From assembly GCA_944349855.1 (NCBI GenBank), contig CALVNS010000020.1, forward strand, positions 1 to 49,150: a DNA stretch of 49,150 bases, written 5' to 3'. Below the pieces are notes generated by a model. The model did no database searches. It was given only the letters and a program-made list of their open reading frames with translations, and had not been told where the DNA came from. The translations under genes were made by a program, and so were the position numbers. This document shows, piece by piece, positions 34,828 through 42,733 of this stretch. Numbering within the stretch: the first letter of the stretch is position 1; each line of letters opens with the position of its first letter. Source of the stretch: an uncultured Eubacteriales bacterium (GTDB lineage: Bacteria > Bacillota > Clostridia > Christensenellales > Aristaeellaceae).

Positions 34828-35838
34828 TCACAGCGGGAAGACCACCCCGCCGCACGCGCGCTTTTTTTCCTCGATGAAGGCCATCAGCGACGCCTCGTCC
34901 GGCATGTCGCGCGAGCACGCGTGGCTGGCCACGAGCATCGCCGCCGACGCGCTGCCCATCTCCAGCGCCTGCGCAAGCGGACGCCCCGCCATCAGCCCGT
35001 GCAGCAGCGCCGACGCGTACCCGTCGCCCCCGCCGAAGCCCTTGAGCGCCTCCACCGGAAACGGCAGCACCCGGTACGCCTCGCCCGGCGCGTACGCCCG
35101 CGAGCCCTCCCGGCCGTGCTTGATGACCAGCAGCTTCGCGCCCAGCCCCAGCCAGTGCGCGGCGCTGGCCTCGTCCGTGCCCGCCAGGCCCAGCAGGCGC
35201 TCCATGCGGTCAAACTCCTCGCGCGAGCCCAGGATGATGTCGCTGCGCTCGGCCACCAGGCTCGTATATACGGCGATCTCGTCGTCTCCCTTCCAGGTAT
35301 AGGCGCGGTAGTCCGCATCGAAGACGACCGTCACGCCCAGCCGCCGCGCCAGCGCGAGCGCCTTGAGCGCCGCCTCCCGCGATGGGCTCGCGCTCAGCGC
35401 CGTGCCCGAGATCAGCAGCGCGCGCGTGCCGGCGATGTACGCCTCGTCCACGTCGCAGGGGTGCAGGGCAAGGTCCGCCGCGCCCTCGCGGTACATGAGG
35501 ATGCTGCTCTGCGTGGGGGAGAGGATCTCCGTAAAGGTCAGGCCCAGCTTCTCCCCGCCCGTGCAGCGCGTCACGTGGCTCACGTCGATGCCCTCGCGCT
35601 CGAAGAAGCCCTGCACGAAGTCGCCGAACGCGTCGTCCGAGATCTTGGCCAGAAAGCCCACGCGCCGCCCCAGCCGCGCCATGCCCACCGCGATGTTCGC
35701 CGGCGAGCCGCCCAGGTACTTGTTGAAGTGCTCGCTCTGCGAGAGCGGGCGGTTATAGTCCGTCGGATTGAAGTCCACCGCCACGCGCCCCACCGGCACG
35801 ATGTCCAGCGCCCGCGGCGATTGCGTAAACCAGGGCAT
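34828..35838 (-). CDS. iolC: 5-dehydro-2-deoxygluconokinase
   Basis: A 336-residue PfkB-family kinase that phosphorylates 2-deoxy-5-keto-gluconate. Family features are VPVGRVAVDFNP at the N-terminus, KYLGGSPANIAVGMARLG, and GFGGGDGYASAL with the catalytic aspartate (GGGD in place of GAGD). The surrounding iol genes fix its identity over other PfkB kinases. The start at 35838 follows AAAAGGAGGGAATCGGC; an apparent extension upstream runs through the AT-rich promoter region. First gene of the operon. Confidence 0.94.
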   Translation of the reverse strand: MPWFTQSPRALDIVPVGRVAVDFNPTDYNRPLSQSEHFNKYLGGSPANIAVGMARLGRRVGFLAKISDDAFGDFVQGFFEREGIDVSHVTRCTGGEKLGLTFTEILSPTQSSILMYREGAADLALHPCDVDEAYIAGTRALLISGTALSASPSREAALKALALARRLGVTVVFDADYRAYTWKGDDEIAVYTSLVAERSDIILGSREEFDRMERLLGLAGTDEASAAHWLGLGAKLLVIKHGREGSRAYAPGEAYRVLPFPVEALKGFGGGDGYASALLHGLMAGRPLAQALEMGSASAAMLVASHACSRDMPDEASLMAFIEEKKRACGGVVFPL

Positions 35839-35922
35839 GCCGATTCCCTCCTTTTGAATGTCGCCCGTCATATGGCGCGCATGGCCCGCATGGCCTGCGC
35901 CGTCGCCGGCTGTTCTATGGCT

Positions 35923-35951
35923 ATTGTAGAGGTTTTTTCGTCCATTGTAAA
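35923..35951 (-). promoter_or_regulatory. Promoter of the iol operon
   Basis: On the minus strand TTTACA (35951-35946), 17 bases, TACAAT (35928-35923). It lies in an AT-rich stretch and would give a leader of ~80 bases before iolC. Confidence 0.75.
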
Positions 35952-36026
35952 GCAAAAACGGGAGATATTTTGGGCATATGCGCGCATGATGTGCAGAAAT
36001 AACACGAATGCTTTGACAAAACATCC

Positions 36027-36060
36027 AAATCCGCACGGCGCAAATGCGACTTGCGGATTT
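36027..36060. promoter_or_regulatory. Nested inverted repeat, probable operator between iolC and the lyase-like gene
   Basis: AAATCCGCA (36027-36035) and TGCGGATTT (36052-36060) are perfect inverted arms 16 bases apart; the spacer itself contains CGCA-AA-TGCG (36039-36048). The right arm covers the -35 box of the plus-strand promoter. The intergenic region 35839-36139 holds this site and the two divergent promoters and nothing else that I can see. Confidence 0.7.
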
Positions 36061-36079
36061 TCCAGGGCGATGGTATCAT
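36051..36079 (+). promoter_or_regulatory. Promoter of the lyase-like gene
   Basis: TTGCGG (36051-36056), 17 bases, TATCAT (36074-36079) with TG at 36071 forming an extended -10. The -35 box lies in the right arm of the inverted repeat, so a bound regulator would block it. Confidence 0.7.
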
Positions 36080-36139
36080 GATGGCGTATGACGAGGCGGA
36101 CGGGCCCGGGCCTGCCCGACACACATGGAGGAGAAGACC

Positions 36140-37783
36140 ATGCGGGGACATGCGGCACAGCTGCTCACGCGCCTGGATGCGCACATCGAGCGCCTGATGG
36201 CGCGCCAGGTGCTGGATGAGAGCAGCGGGGACTACGGCGGATTCATGGAGGACGACCTGCACGTGGAGAGCCGCCAGTGCGGGTTTGACCTGAGCGCGCT
36301 GGCGTGCGGCTATGTGACGAAGGACAGCGCGCACTACCTGTCCGAGCGGGTGAAGGCGGCGCTGACGGCCGCGCTGGCCTATCTGCGCGCGCACCAGCGC
36401 CCCGGCGGATGCGTCGACCTGCTCAGCTGCAACGTCGCCTCCGCGCCCGATACCGCCTTCATGATCAACGCGGTGCTGAACGCCTGGTGGCTGCTGGAGC
36501 GCTGCGAGGACGCGAGGGCGGCATGGCTGCGCCCGGCGCTGCTGCGCCTGATCGACAGCGCCGCCTCGGGCATCGCGGCGGGCGGCTTCCACACGCCCAA
36601 CCACCGCTGGGCGATCGCGGCCTGCCTGCTGCACTGCGCCAAGATCACCGGCCGGCGCGAGCTGGCCGCGCGTGCGCGGGTGTACCTGCGCGAGGGCCTG
36701 GACATCAACGAGGACGGCGAGTTCGCCGAGCGCAGCGCGGGCAACTACAACCAGGTCAACGACGAGCAGATGCTGCGCCTGTACATGGCCACGGGCGACA
36801 GGACGTTCCTGCAAGCGGCCGAGAAAAACCTGGAGATGATGTACTGCTACATCGACCCGGACGGCTCGGTGTTCACGCAAAACTCCACCCGCCAGGACAT
36901 GGGCAAGAAGGTCTACCTGGACACGTACTACAAGCTCTACCTGCTGGCCGGCCATTTCCTGGGCCGCGAGGACTTCGGCGCGATGGCCGAGTGGATCTAC
37001 CGGGACTGCCGCAGCCGCGGCACGTGGCCCGACGGCGTGGAGTGGCTGCTGCTGCTGCCCCAGATGGACGGCTTTGGCGCACAGGCGCCCTTTGCGCCCC
37101 CGTTCCTGCGCTACGACCGGCTCTTTGAACACAGCGACATCGCCCGCGTGCGCCGCGGCGGCTTCTCGCTGACGCTCATGCGAGGGAAGCCCAACTTCCT
37201 GTACTTCCAAAGCGGCGCGCTGCCTCTGTACATGGCGATCTACCAGAACCTGTGCGACCAGCGCAACTTTGTCCCTGAGACGCTGCAGCGCACCGAGCGC
37301 GGCTTCCGCCTGAGCGGGCGCGCGCCGGTGTGGTACTATCAGCCGTTTGACCAAAAGCCGCAGACCAGCGACTGGTGGCGCATGGACAACGCCGCCCGCG
37401 CGCGCCTGACGGCCGAGGGCCTGCACACCCTCGTCGAGGCCGAGCTGACGGAGGAGGGCGTCAACCTGCACATCCGCACGCAGGGCGTCGACCGCCTGCC
37501 CGTGCGCGTGGAGATCGGCCTGCTGCCCGGCGGGCGCATCCGCACGCAGCACTTTACGCAGCTGATGCGAGCCGGCGAGCAGGTGACCATCCTGGACGGC
37601 GACATCGAGATCACCGGCCCCCGGGGCGACGCCATCGACATCGCCCCCGCGTTTGGCTGCCACGACATCCGCGCCCGCATGGGCGGCGCCTACCCGCTCA
37701 GCGACGCGTGCTACACCGTGCTGCTGACCGATTACACGCCCGTGGACCGCACGCTCTCCATCCGCGCCCGCCCCGCCCGCTGA
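36140..37783 (+). CDS. Heparinase/polysaccharide-lyase-like protein (alpha/alpha toroid), function unassigned
   Basis: A 547-residue protein without signal peptide. Residues ~1-320 show repeated amphipathic helices with motifs such as GGFHTPNHRWAIAACLLHCA, EFAERSAGNYNQVNDEQMLRLYMATG and TRQDMGKKVYLDTYYKLYLLAGHF, as in alpha/alpha-toroid lyases and glycosidases. Residues ~340-547 look like a beta-sandwich. Conserved-looking His, Asn and Tyr in the first motifs could be catalytic, but no family is certain. The start follows ATGGAGGAGAAGACC. It is divergent from the iol operon with an operator-like palindrome between. A role on an inositol- or uronate-linked glycan is speculative. Confidence 0.72.
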   Translation: MRGHAAQLLTRLDAHIERLMARQVLDESSGDYGGFMEDDLHVESRQCGFDLSALACGYVTKDSAHYLSERVKAALTAALAYLRAHQRPGGCVDLLSCNVASAPDTAFMINAVLNAWWLLERCEDARAAWLRPALLRLIDSAASGIAAGGFHTPNHRWAIAACLLHCAKITGRRELAARARVYLREGLDINEDGEFAERSAGNYNQVNDEQMLRLYMATGDRTFLQAAEKNLEMMYCYIDPDGSVFTQNSTRQDMGKKVYLDTYYKLYLLAGHFLGREDFGAMAEWIYRDCRSRGTWPDGVEWLLLLPQMDGFGAQAPFAPPFLRYDRLFEHSDIARVRRGGFSLTLMRGKPNFLYFQSGALPLYMAIYQNLCDQRNFVPETLQRTERGFRLSGRAPVWYYQPFDQKPQTSDWWRMDNAARARLTAEGLHTLVEAELTEEGVNLHIRTQGVDRLPVRVEIGLLPGGRIRTQHFTQLMRAGEQVTILDGDIEITGPRGDAIDIAPAFGCHDIRARMGGAYPLSDACYTVLLTDYTPVDRTLSIRARPAR

Positions 37784-37793
37784 CCCCTCGCGC

Positions 37794-37822
37794 TTGCCAA
37801 GCGCCCGCATTGTTGATATAAT
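37794..37822 (+). promoter_or_regulatory. Promoter of the DUF951/signal peptidase/lyase operon
   Basis: TTGCCA (37794-37799), 17 bases, TATAAT (37817-37822). The -35 box is embedded in the small palindrome GCGCTT-GCC-AAGCGC (37790-37804). Confidence 0.85.
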
Positions 37823-37870
37823 AGATCAATGAGTTGCCCGTCCGAAGACGGGACGCGAGGAGGCGGCGGC

Positions 37871-38095
37871 ATGGACGACCTACAGCTGGGCGATCTGGTG
37901 CAGATGCGCAAAACCCATCCCTGCGGCAGCGACCGGTGGACCGTCATCCGCGTGGGCGCGGACGTCAAGATCCGCTGCGCGGGCTGCGGGCGCATCGTCA
38001 TGATGGACCGCGCCGCGTTTCTCAAGCGCATGAAAAAGCGCGTCGCGCGCGCCCCGCAGGACGCCGCGCAGGCAAATGGAAAAGAGGAGATTTGA
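37871..38095 (+). CDS. DUF951-family protein
   Basis: A 74-residue protein matching DUF951 from memory: LGDLVQMRKTHPCGSDRWTVIRVGADVKIRCAGCGRIVMMDRAAFLKRMKKR, with a Cys pair CAGCGR plus the CGS cysteine. The family is common in Bacillota and its function is unknown; a nucleic-acid or metal-binding role is possible. The start at 37871 follows GAGGAGGCGGCGGC. Immediately upstream of the signal peptidase gene. Confidence 0.9.
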   Translation: MDDLQLGDLVQMRKTHPCGSDRWTVIRVGADVKIRCAGCGRIVMMDRAAFLKRMKKRVARAPQDAAQANGKEEI

Positions 38096-38096
38096 C

Positions 38097-38771
38097 ATGG
38101 CGGAAAACGAATCCGAACGCATGGAGAAGGCGGCCCCCGCAACCGAGGAGGCAGCCGAGGCGGCCTCCAAGGCCGAGGCGGCCTCCAAGGCCGAGACCGG
38201 CGGGCAGGAAAAGCCCAAGAAGGGCTGGAAGCGGGAAGTGTTTGAGTGGGTGATGGTCTTTGTCGTGGCGGGCGTGATCGCCTTTGTGGTGCGCACGTTC
38301 CTGTTCGTGCCGGTGATGGTGGACGGCGAGTCGATGCTCAACACCCTGCAGGACCACGAGTACCTGATCGCCACCAAGTATGACTACCTGCTGGGCGACC
38401 CGGAGCGCTTCGACGTGGTGATCTGCCACTACCCCGGGCGCATGCGCGCGGGCCTGCTGGGCATCGGCCAGATGCAGGAGGACTTCGTCAAGCGCGTCGT
38501 CGGCCTGCCCGGCGAGACGATCGAGCTGCGCGACGGCGAGCTGTACGTGAACGGCGAATTCGTCGAGCAGGACTTCGCCCGCACCGAGAGCACCGCCGAC
38601 TTTGGCCCCTACACCGTGCCCGAGGGCCATTACTTCGTCATGGGCGACAACCGCGACCGCTCCAACGACAGCCGCAACCCCGAGGTCGGCGCGCTGGAGC
38701 GCTCACAGATCATCGGTCACGTGCAGTATATCATCTATCCGCTGGACAACATGCGCAGGATCGACGAGTGA
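38097..38771 (+). CDS. lepB: Signal peptidase I, first copy
   Basis: A 224-residue type I signal peptidase that removes signal peptides at the outer face of the membrane. A charged Ala/Glu/Lys-rich cytosolic tail (1-45) includes an 18-bp tandem duplication (38157-38192) encoding EAASKA twice. One transmembrane helix follows (~47-68). The catalytic Ser79 is in DGESML, the general-base Lys132 in FVKRVVGLPGE, and box E is MGDNRDRSNDSR. The start at 38097 follows AGAGGAGATTTGAC; an ATG seven codons earlier overlaps DUF951. Confidence 0.94.
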   Translation: MAENESERMEKAAPATEEAAEAASKAEAASKAETGGQEKPKKGWKREVFEWVMVFVVAGVIAFVVRTFLFVPVMVDGESMLNTLQDHEYLIATKYDYLLGDPERFDVVICHYPGRMRAGLLGIGQMQEDFVKRVVGLPGETIELRDGELYVNGEFVEQDFARTESTADFGPYTVPEGHYFVMGDNRDRSNDSRNPEVGALERSQIIGHVQYIIYPLDNMRRIDE

Positions 38772-38799
38772 TCCCCGCACGCCGCGAAGGGGGAAGAGC

Positions 38800-39393
38800 A
38801 TGCGCGAGGAGAGCGTGCGGGGCGCGTCCTTCGCCCCGCAGGAGCCCGCGCGGGATCCCCAGGGCGGCTTGGGCGCGCGCGAATTGCTGGAGTGGCTGCT
38901 CGTCTTTACGGCGGTGCTGCTCACCGCCGCTTTTGTGCGCGCCTACATCGCCGAACCCGTGCGCGTCGACGGCCGGTCCATGCTCGAAACCCTGCACGAC
39001 GGCGAATACGTGATCGTGGAAAAGTATCCCTACCTCTTCGACGATCCCGTGCGCTTTGACATCGTCGCCTGCTTTTACCCCGGCGACGGGCAGACCCTCA
39101 ACGTCAAGCGCGTGCTCGGCCTGCCCGGCGAGACGATCGAGCTGCGCGACGGCGTGCTCTACGTCGACGGCGAATACGTCGCGCAGGATATGCTCCAGCA
39201 CCTGAGCCTGGACAACCTGGGCCCCGTCACCCTCGCGCCCGGCTACTACTTCGTCCTGGGCGACAACCGCCCAAACAGCCTGGACAGCCGCCACGTCGGC
39301 CCCATCGCCCGCGACGCCATCCTCGGCCGCGTGCGCCAGGTCTTCTTCCCCCTGAGCGCCATCCGCTCCGTCGAATATACGCCCGGCCTTTGA
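38800..39393 (+). CDS. Signal peptidase I, second copy
   Basis: A 197-residue paralogue of the preceding gene. One transmembrane helix (~28-48), catalytic Ser60 in DGRSML, Lys103 in NVKRVLGLPGE, and LGDNRPNSLDSRHVG as box E. It lacks the long acidic tail and the loop around RMRAGLLGIGQMQ. The start at 38800 follows GAAGGGGGAAGAGC, 28 bases after the first copy. Two adjacent copies suggest gene duplication with possible division of substrates. Confidence 0.93.
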   Translation: MREESVRGASFAPQEPARDPQGGLGARELLEWLLVFTAVLLTAAFVRAYIAEPVRVDGRSMLETLHDGEYVIVEKYPYLFDDPVRFDIVACFYPGDGQTLNVKRVLGLPGETIELRDGVLYVDGEYVAQDMLQHLSLDNLGPVTLAPGYYFVLGDNRPNSLDSRHVGPIARDAILGRVRQVFFPLSAIRSVEYTPGL

Positions 39394-39414
39394 GCCCTGG
39401 GGAGGTGCGTTGCC

Positions 39415-41244
39415 TTGTTTGGGGCATTCTTCGCGCGCCATCCGCTGCGCGCCCTGCTCGCCGGCCGGCCCGGCTGTCCCTTCCCCCGCGCGGGAGAGCC
39501 CGCCTGGCAGGCGCTGGATCCCGACCTGCGCGCCCAGGCGCTGGGCCTCGCGGATCAATACCGCGATCAGCCCTATGCGCTGCTGACCGCCGGGCAATAC
39601 ATGGCCTTCGTGCGCGACGGCAGCCGCCGCGCCTTTGAGGAGCCGTACTTTCAGCGCCGCCGCAAGCTCTGCGCGGCGCTGTTGGGCGTGTGCGCAGGCG
39701 GCGATCCGCAGGACGTGCTGCAGGCCGCCGACGGCCTGTGGACCCTGTGCGAGGAGACCTCCTGGGTCATCAGCGCGCACAACGACTCCACGCTGGAGCG
39801 CCCGCTGCCGGATCCCGACCGGCCCGGCCTGGACCTGTTCGCCGCGCAGACCGGCATGATCCTCGCGCTCGCATGCGAGCTGTTGCACGATCCGCTGGAC
39901 GCCCTCACGCCCATGCTGCGCCAGCGCGCCTGGCGCGAGATCGACCGGCGCGTGCTGCGCCCCTTCGACACGCGCGACGACCTGTGGTGGATGGGCCTGA
40001 CCCGCAGGGATCTCAACAACTGGACGCCCTGGATCGTCTCCAACGTCATGCTCTGCGCGCTGCTCGCCCCGGACGGCCCCGACCGCCTGTGCGCGCGCCT
40101 GGAGCGCGGCTGCGAGATGCTCGACCGCTACCTCGCGTGCCTCCCGGACGACGGCGGCTGCGACGAGGGCGCGGGCTACTGGAACATGGCCGGCGGCGCG
40201 CTGCTGGACTGCCTGGAGCTGCTGGCGCTGGCCACGGACGGCCGCGCGGCCTTCTGGGACGACGCCAAGCTGCGGCGCATCCTCGCGTTCCCCGCGCGCG
40301 CATACCTGGGCGGCGGATGGTTCGTCAACTTCGCCGACTGCGACGCGCGCCCGCTGCTCAGCGGCGAGCGCCTGGAGCGCGCGGGCGAGCTGACCGGCGA
40401 CGACGCCCTGCGCGCGCTGGGCCGCGCCACGCGCGGCACGCTGGCGGATCAGCTGGCCGATACGCCCCAGCTGTGGCGCGCGCTGAACCTGCTGCTTCAT
40501 CCGGCGCGCACGCCGCTGCCCGCGCCCGCGCCCGCCCGGGACGTGTACCTGCCTGACCTGCAGCTGCGCGTGCGCGCCCTGGACGGGCTGACGCTGTGCT
40601 GCAAGGGCGGCCACAACGGCGAGAGCCACAACCACAACGACGTGGGCTCGTTCATGCTCTACGCCGGGGACGAGCCGTTGATCGTCGACGCGGGCAACAT
40701 GACCTACACGCAAAAGACCTTCTCCGACGCGCGCTACACGCTGTGGAACGTGCGCGCCGCCTGGCACAACGTGCCGCTGATCGGCGGGCGCGAGCAGCAG
40801 CCCGGCCGCGCGCACGCCGCGCGCGCCGTGCGCCCCACGCCCGGCGGCCTGGAGCTGGACATCGCCCCCGCCTACGGCCCCGAGGCCGGCGTCAAAACCT
40901 GCCTGCGCAGCCTGGCGCTGGAGGCCGGCCCTGAACTGCGCCTGCGCGACCGGATCGACCTGGACGCGCCGCGCGAGGCCGCCTGGGTGTTCCTGCTGCG
41001 CGAGCGGCCGGCGGAGATCGGGCCGGGGCTGCTGCGCGCCGGACGCCTGCGCCTGCGCTTTGACCCCGACCTGCAGGCGCGCGTCGACGAGCGGCCCGTG
41101 GACGACCCGCGCATGGCCCGCTGCTTCCCCGGCAGCCTGTACCGCCTGACGCTGCAGGCCCCGCCCGCCGCGCGCCACGACCGCACCTTCACCGCGCAGG
41201 CCGACGCCCGGCCCGCGCCCACTACCGACCGACAGGAGGCATGA
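39415..41244 (+). CDS. Heparinase II/III-family polysaccharide lyase
   Basis: A 609-residue protein with an N-terminal alpha/alpha toroid (~20-340; motifs SWVISAHND, RRDLNNWTPWIVSNVM, DEGAGYWNMAGGALLDCLELL) and a C-terminal heparinase II/III-like beta-sandwich. The signature CCKGGHNGESHNHNDVGSFMLYAG lies near residues 394-418. Such enzymes split uronate-containing glycosaminoglycans or alginate by beta-elimination. No signal peptide is seen, so it would act inside the cell on imported oligosaccharides. The start is TTG at 39415 after GGGGAGGTGCGTTGCC. The following GH88 gene would process the unsaturated products, which supports a lyase role. Confidence 0.87.
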   Translation: MFGAFFARHPLRALLAGRPGCPFPRAGEPAWQALDPDLRAQALGLADQYRDQPYALLTAGQYMAFVRDGSRRAFEEPYFQRRRKLCAALLGVCAGGDPQDVLQAADGLWTLCEETSWVISAHNDSTLERPLPDPDRPGLDLFAAQTGMILALACELLHDPLDALTPMLRQRAWREIDRRVLRPFDTRDDLWWMGLTRRDLNNWTPWIVSNVMLCALLAPDGPDRLCARLERGCEMLDRYLACLPDDGGCDEGAGYWNMAGGALLDCLELLALATDGRAAFWDDAKLRRILAFPARAYLGGGWFVNFADCDARPLLSGERLERAGELTGDDALRALGRATRGTLADQLADTPQLWRALNLLLHPARTPLPAPAPARDVYLPDLQLRVRALDGLTLCCKGGHNGESHNHNDVGSFMLYAGDEPLIVDAGNMTYTQKTFSDARYTLWNVRAAWHNVPLIGGREQQPGRAHAARAVRPTPGGLELDIAPAYGPEAGVKTCLRSLALEAGPELRLRDRIDLDAPREAAWVFLLRERPAEIGPGLLRAGRLRLRFDPDLQARVDERPVDDPRMARCFPGSLYRLTLQAPPAARHDRTFTAQADARPAPTTDRQEA

Positions 41245-41247
41245 TCC

Positions 41248-42357
41248 ATGGAGCCACGCTATGAGGACGCCCTGGACCTGGCCGCGCGCAAGCTGCGCCG
41301 CGCGATCCCCCTGGCCGCGCGCGAGCCGGCCATCCCCTACGGCAGCGAGGGGCCGCGCTTCACGCCCCCGCCCTACGACGGCAACAGCTGGTGGACCGCG
41401 GGCTTCTGGCCCGCGCTGATGTGGCAGATGTACGCGCTGGGGGGCGACAACGCCTTTTTGCAGGAGGCGCGCCGCGCCCAGGCGCTGCTGGGCGAACAGC
41501 TGCGCCGCTTCACGCTGCTGCACCACGACGTGGGCTTCATGTACCTGCTCTCGGACGGCGCGGACTTCAAGCTCACCGGCGACGAGTCCGCGCGCGTGGA
41601 CACGCTGCACGCCGCCACGCTGCTGATGGGCCGGTTCAACCCCGCGGGCTTCGTGCGCGCCTGGAACGGCCCCGACCAGGCCGGCGTGGTCATCATCGAC
41701 TGCATGATGAACATCCCGCTGCTCTTCTGGGCCACGCGCCAGACCGGCGACCCGCGCTTCGCCCGCGCCGCCTGCATCCACGCGGACACGACGCTGCGCG
41801 CGTTCATCCGCCCCGACGGCTCCGCCTGCCACATCGTCGAGCTGGACCCGAACACCGGCGCGCGCGTGCGCGAGCCTGGCGGACAGGGCTACGGCCCCGG
41901 CTCCAGCTGGTCCCGCGGGCAGGCCTGGGCGCTGTACGGCTTCACGCTGGCCGCCATCAACGCCGGCAGCGACGCCTATCGCGAGGCTGCCGGGCGCATC
42001 GCCCGTTACTTCATCCAGAACATCCGCCCCGACGGGCTGACCGACTGCGACTTCCGCCAGCCGCCTACGCCCGAGCGCATCGACAACATCGCCGGCGCGG
42101 TGGCCGCCTGCGGCCTGATCGAGCTGGCGCGCCTCACCGGCGAGGACGACTACGCCGCCGCCGCCCGCCGCCTGCTGGACGGCCTGATCGCGCACTGCTG
42201 CGACCCCGACCCCGACCACCCCGGCCTACTGACGCGCTGCACCGCCAGCTACCACGACGACAGGGCCGGCGTACACACGAACATCCTGTACGGCGACTAC
42301 TTCTTCGTCGAGGCGCTATGCAAGCTCAAGGGCACTGATCCGATGCTCTGGACGTGA
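41248..42357 (+). CDS. GH88 unsaturated glucuronyl hydrolase
   Basis: A 369-residue cytosolic alpha/alpha-barrel enzyme. The two key acids match those of known unsaturated glucuronyl hydrolases: Asp94 in LHHDVGFMYLLS and Asp151 in IIDCMMNIPLLFWA. SSWSRGQAWALYGF and DGNSWWTAGFWPALMW are also diagnostic. It removes the unsaturated uronic acid from the non-reducing end of oligosaccharides released by polysaccharide lyases such as the one encoded three bases upstream. Substrate could be chondroitin, hyaluronan or heparin fragments. Confidence 0.94.
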   Translation: MEPRYEDALDLAARKLRRAIPLAAREPAIPYGSEGPRFTPPPYDGNSWWTAGFWPALMWQMYALGGDNAFLQEARRAQALLGEQLRRFTLLHHDVGFMYLLSDGADFKLTGDESARVDTLHAATLLMGRFNPAGFVRAWNGPDQAGVVIIDCMMNIPLLFWATRQTGDPRFARAACIHADTTLRAFIRPDGSACHIVELDPNTGARVREPGGQGYGPGSSWSRGQAWALYGFTLAAINAGSDAYREAAGRIARYFIQNIRPDGLTDCDFRQPPTPERIDNIAGAVAACGLIELARLTGEDDYAAAARRLLDGLIAHCCDPDPDHPGLLTRCTASYHDDRAGVHTNILYGDYFFVEALCKLKGTDPMLWT

Positions 42358-42361
42358 GCTT

Positions 42362-42421
42362 TTCCGGGGCGCTGCCCCGGCCCCCGGCAGGGGAGGCAGT
42401 GCCTCCCCTGCACCCCGCCGC
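42362..42421 (+). repeat. GC-rich 3'-flanking repeat, copy C (downstream of GH88 gene)
   Basis: It reads GGGGCGCTGCCCC-GGCCCCCGGCAGGGG-AGGCAGTGCCT-CCCCTGCACCCCG: the same scheme as copies A and B with different loop bases. It begins five bases after the GH88 stop codon. Between it and copy B (42422-42569) I see no gene, only the hairpin-prone GGGCCGCGCAGACGCGCGGCCCTG followed by TTCTTTTG near 42510-42535, which may be the terminator for the GH88 operon. Confidence 0.75.
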
Positions 42422-42509
42422 CAAGGGGCCTGCGCTTCGCTGGGCCCCTGGGGCACGAGGTGTTGGCAGGGCCAATCCGGCGGGCACATCTTTGATGAAA
42501 CAGGGCCGC

Positions 42510-42536
42510 GCAGACGCGCGGCCCTGTTCTTTTGCA
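42510..42536 (+). terminator. Probable terminator of the lyase/GH88 operon
   Basis: CAGGGCCGCGC / GCGCGGCCCTG form a perfect 11-bp stem with a short AGAC loop, followed by TTCTTTTG. It is placed between copies C and B of the repeat. Confidence 0.75.
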
Positions 42537-42569
42537 TGGAGACACAGGTGGGGGAGAGGGGAAGGGCTG

Positions 42570-42733
42570 GGCATACGCAAAGGCCCGCGCCTTTGCGCGG
42601 GCCGCTGTTCGGGGTGCAGGGGGATGTTATCCCCCTGCCGGGGGCCCTGGGGGCGGCGCCCCCAGGGGGGCCCCTGCCGGGGGCCCGGGGGGCAGCGCTC
42701 CCAGGGAGGCCTGGGGCAGCGCCCCCAGGGGAG
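42570..42733 (-). repeat. GC-rich 3'-flanking repeat, copy B (inverted; downstream of larA-like gene)
   Basis: Read on the minus strand it matches copy A: CTGGGGGCGCTGCCCC, CCCCCGGCAGGGGGATAAC, ATCCCCCTGCACCCCGAACAG, GGCCCGCGC hairpin, GCGTATGCC. It starts right after the stop of the LarA-type gene. The GCCCGCGC/GCGCGGGC hairpin with CTTTGCG (42604-42578) may terminate that transcript. Confidence 0.88.

Noticed and set aside
38731-42219. 1162-codon open frame on the minus strand
   Set aside because: Antisense to signal peptidase, lyase and GH88 genes that match known families on the plus strand; composition is that of a shadow frame.
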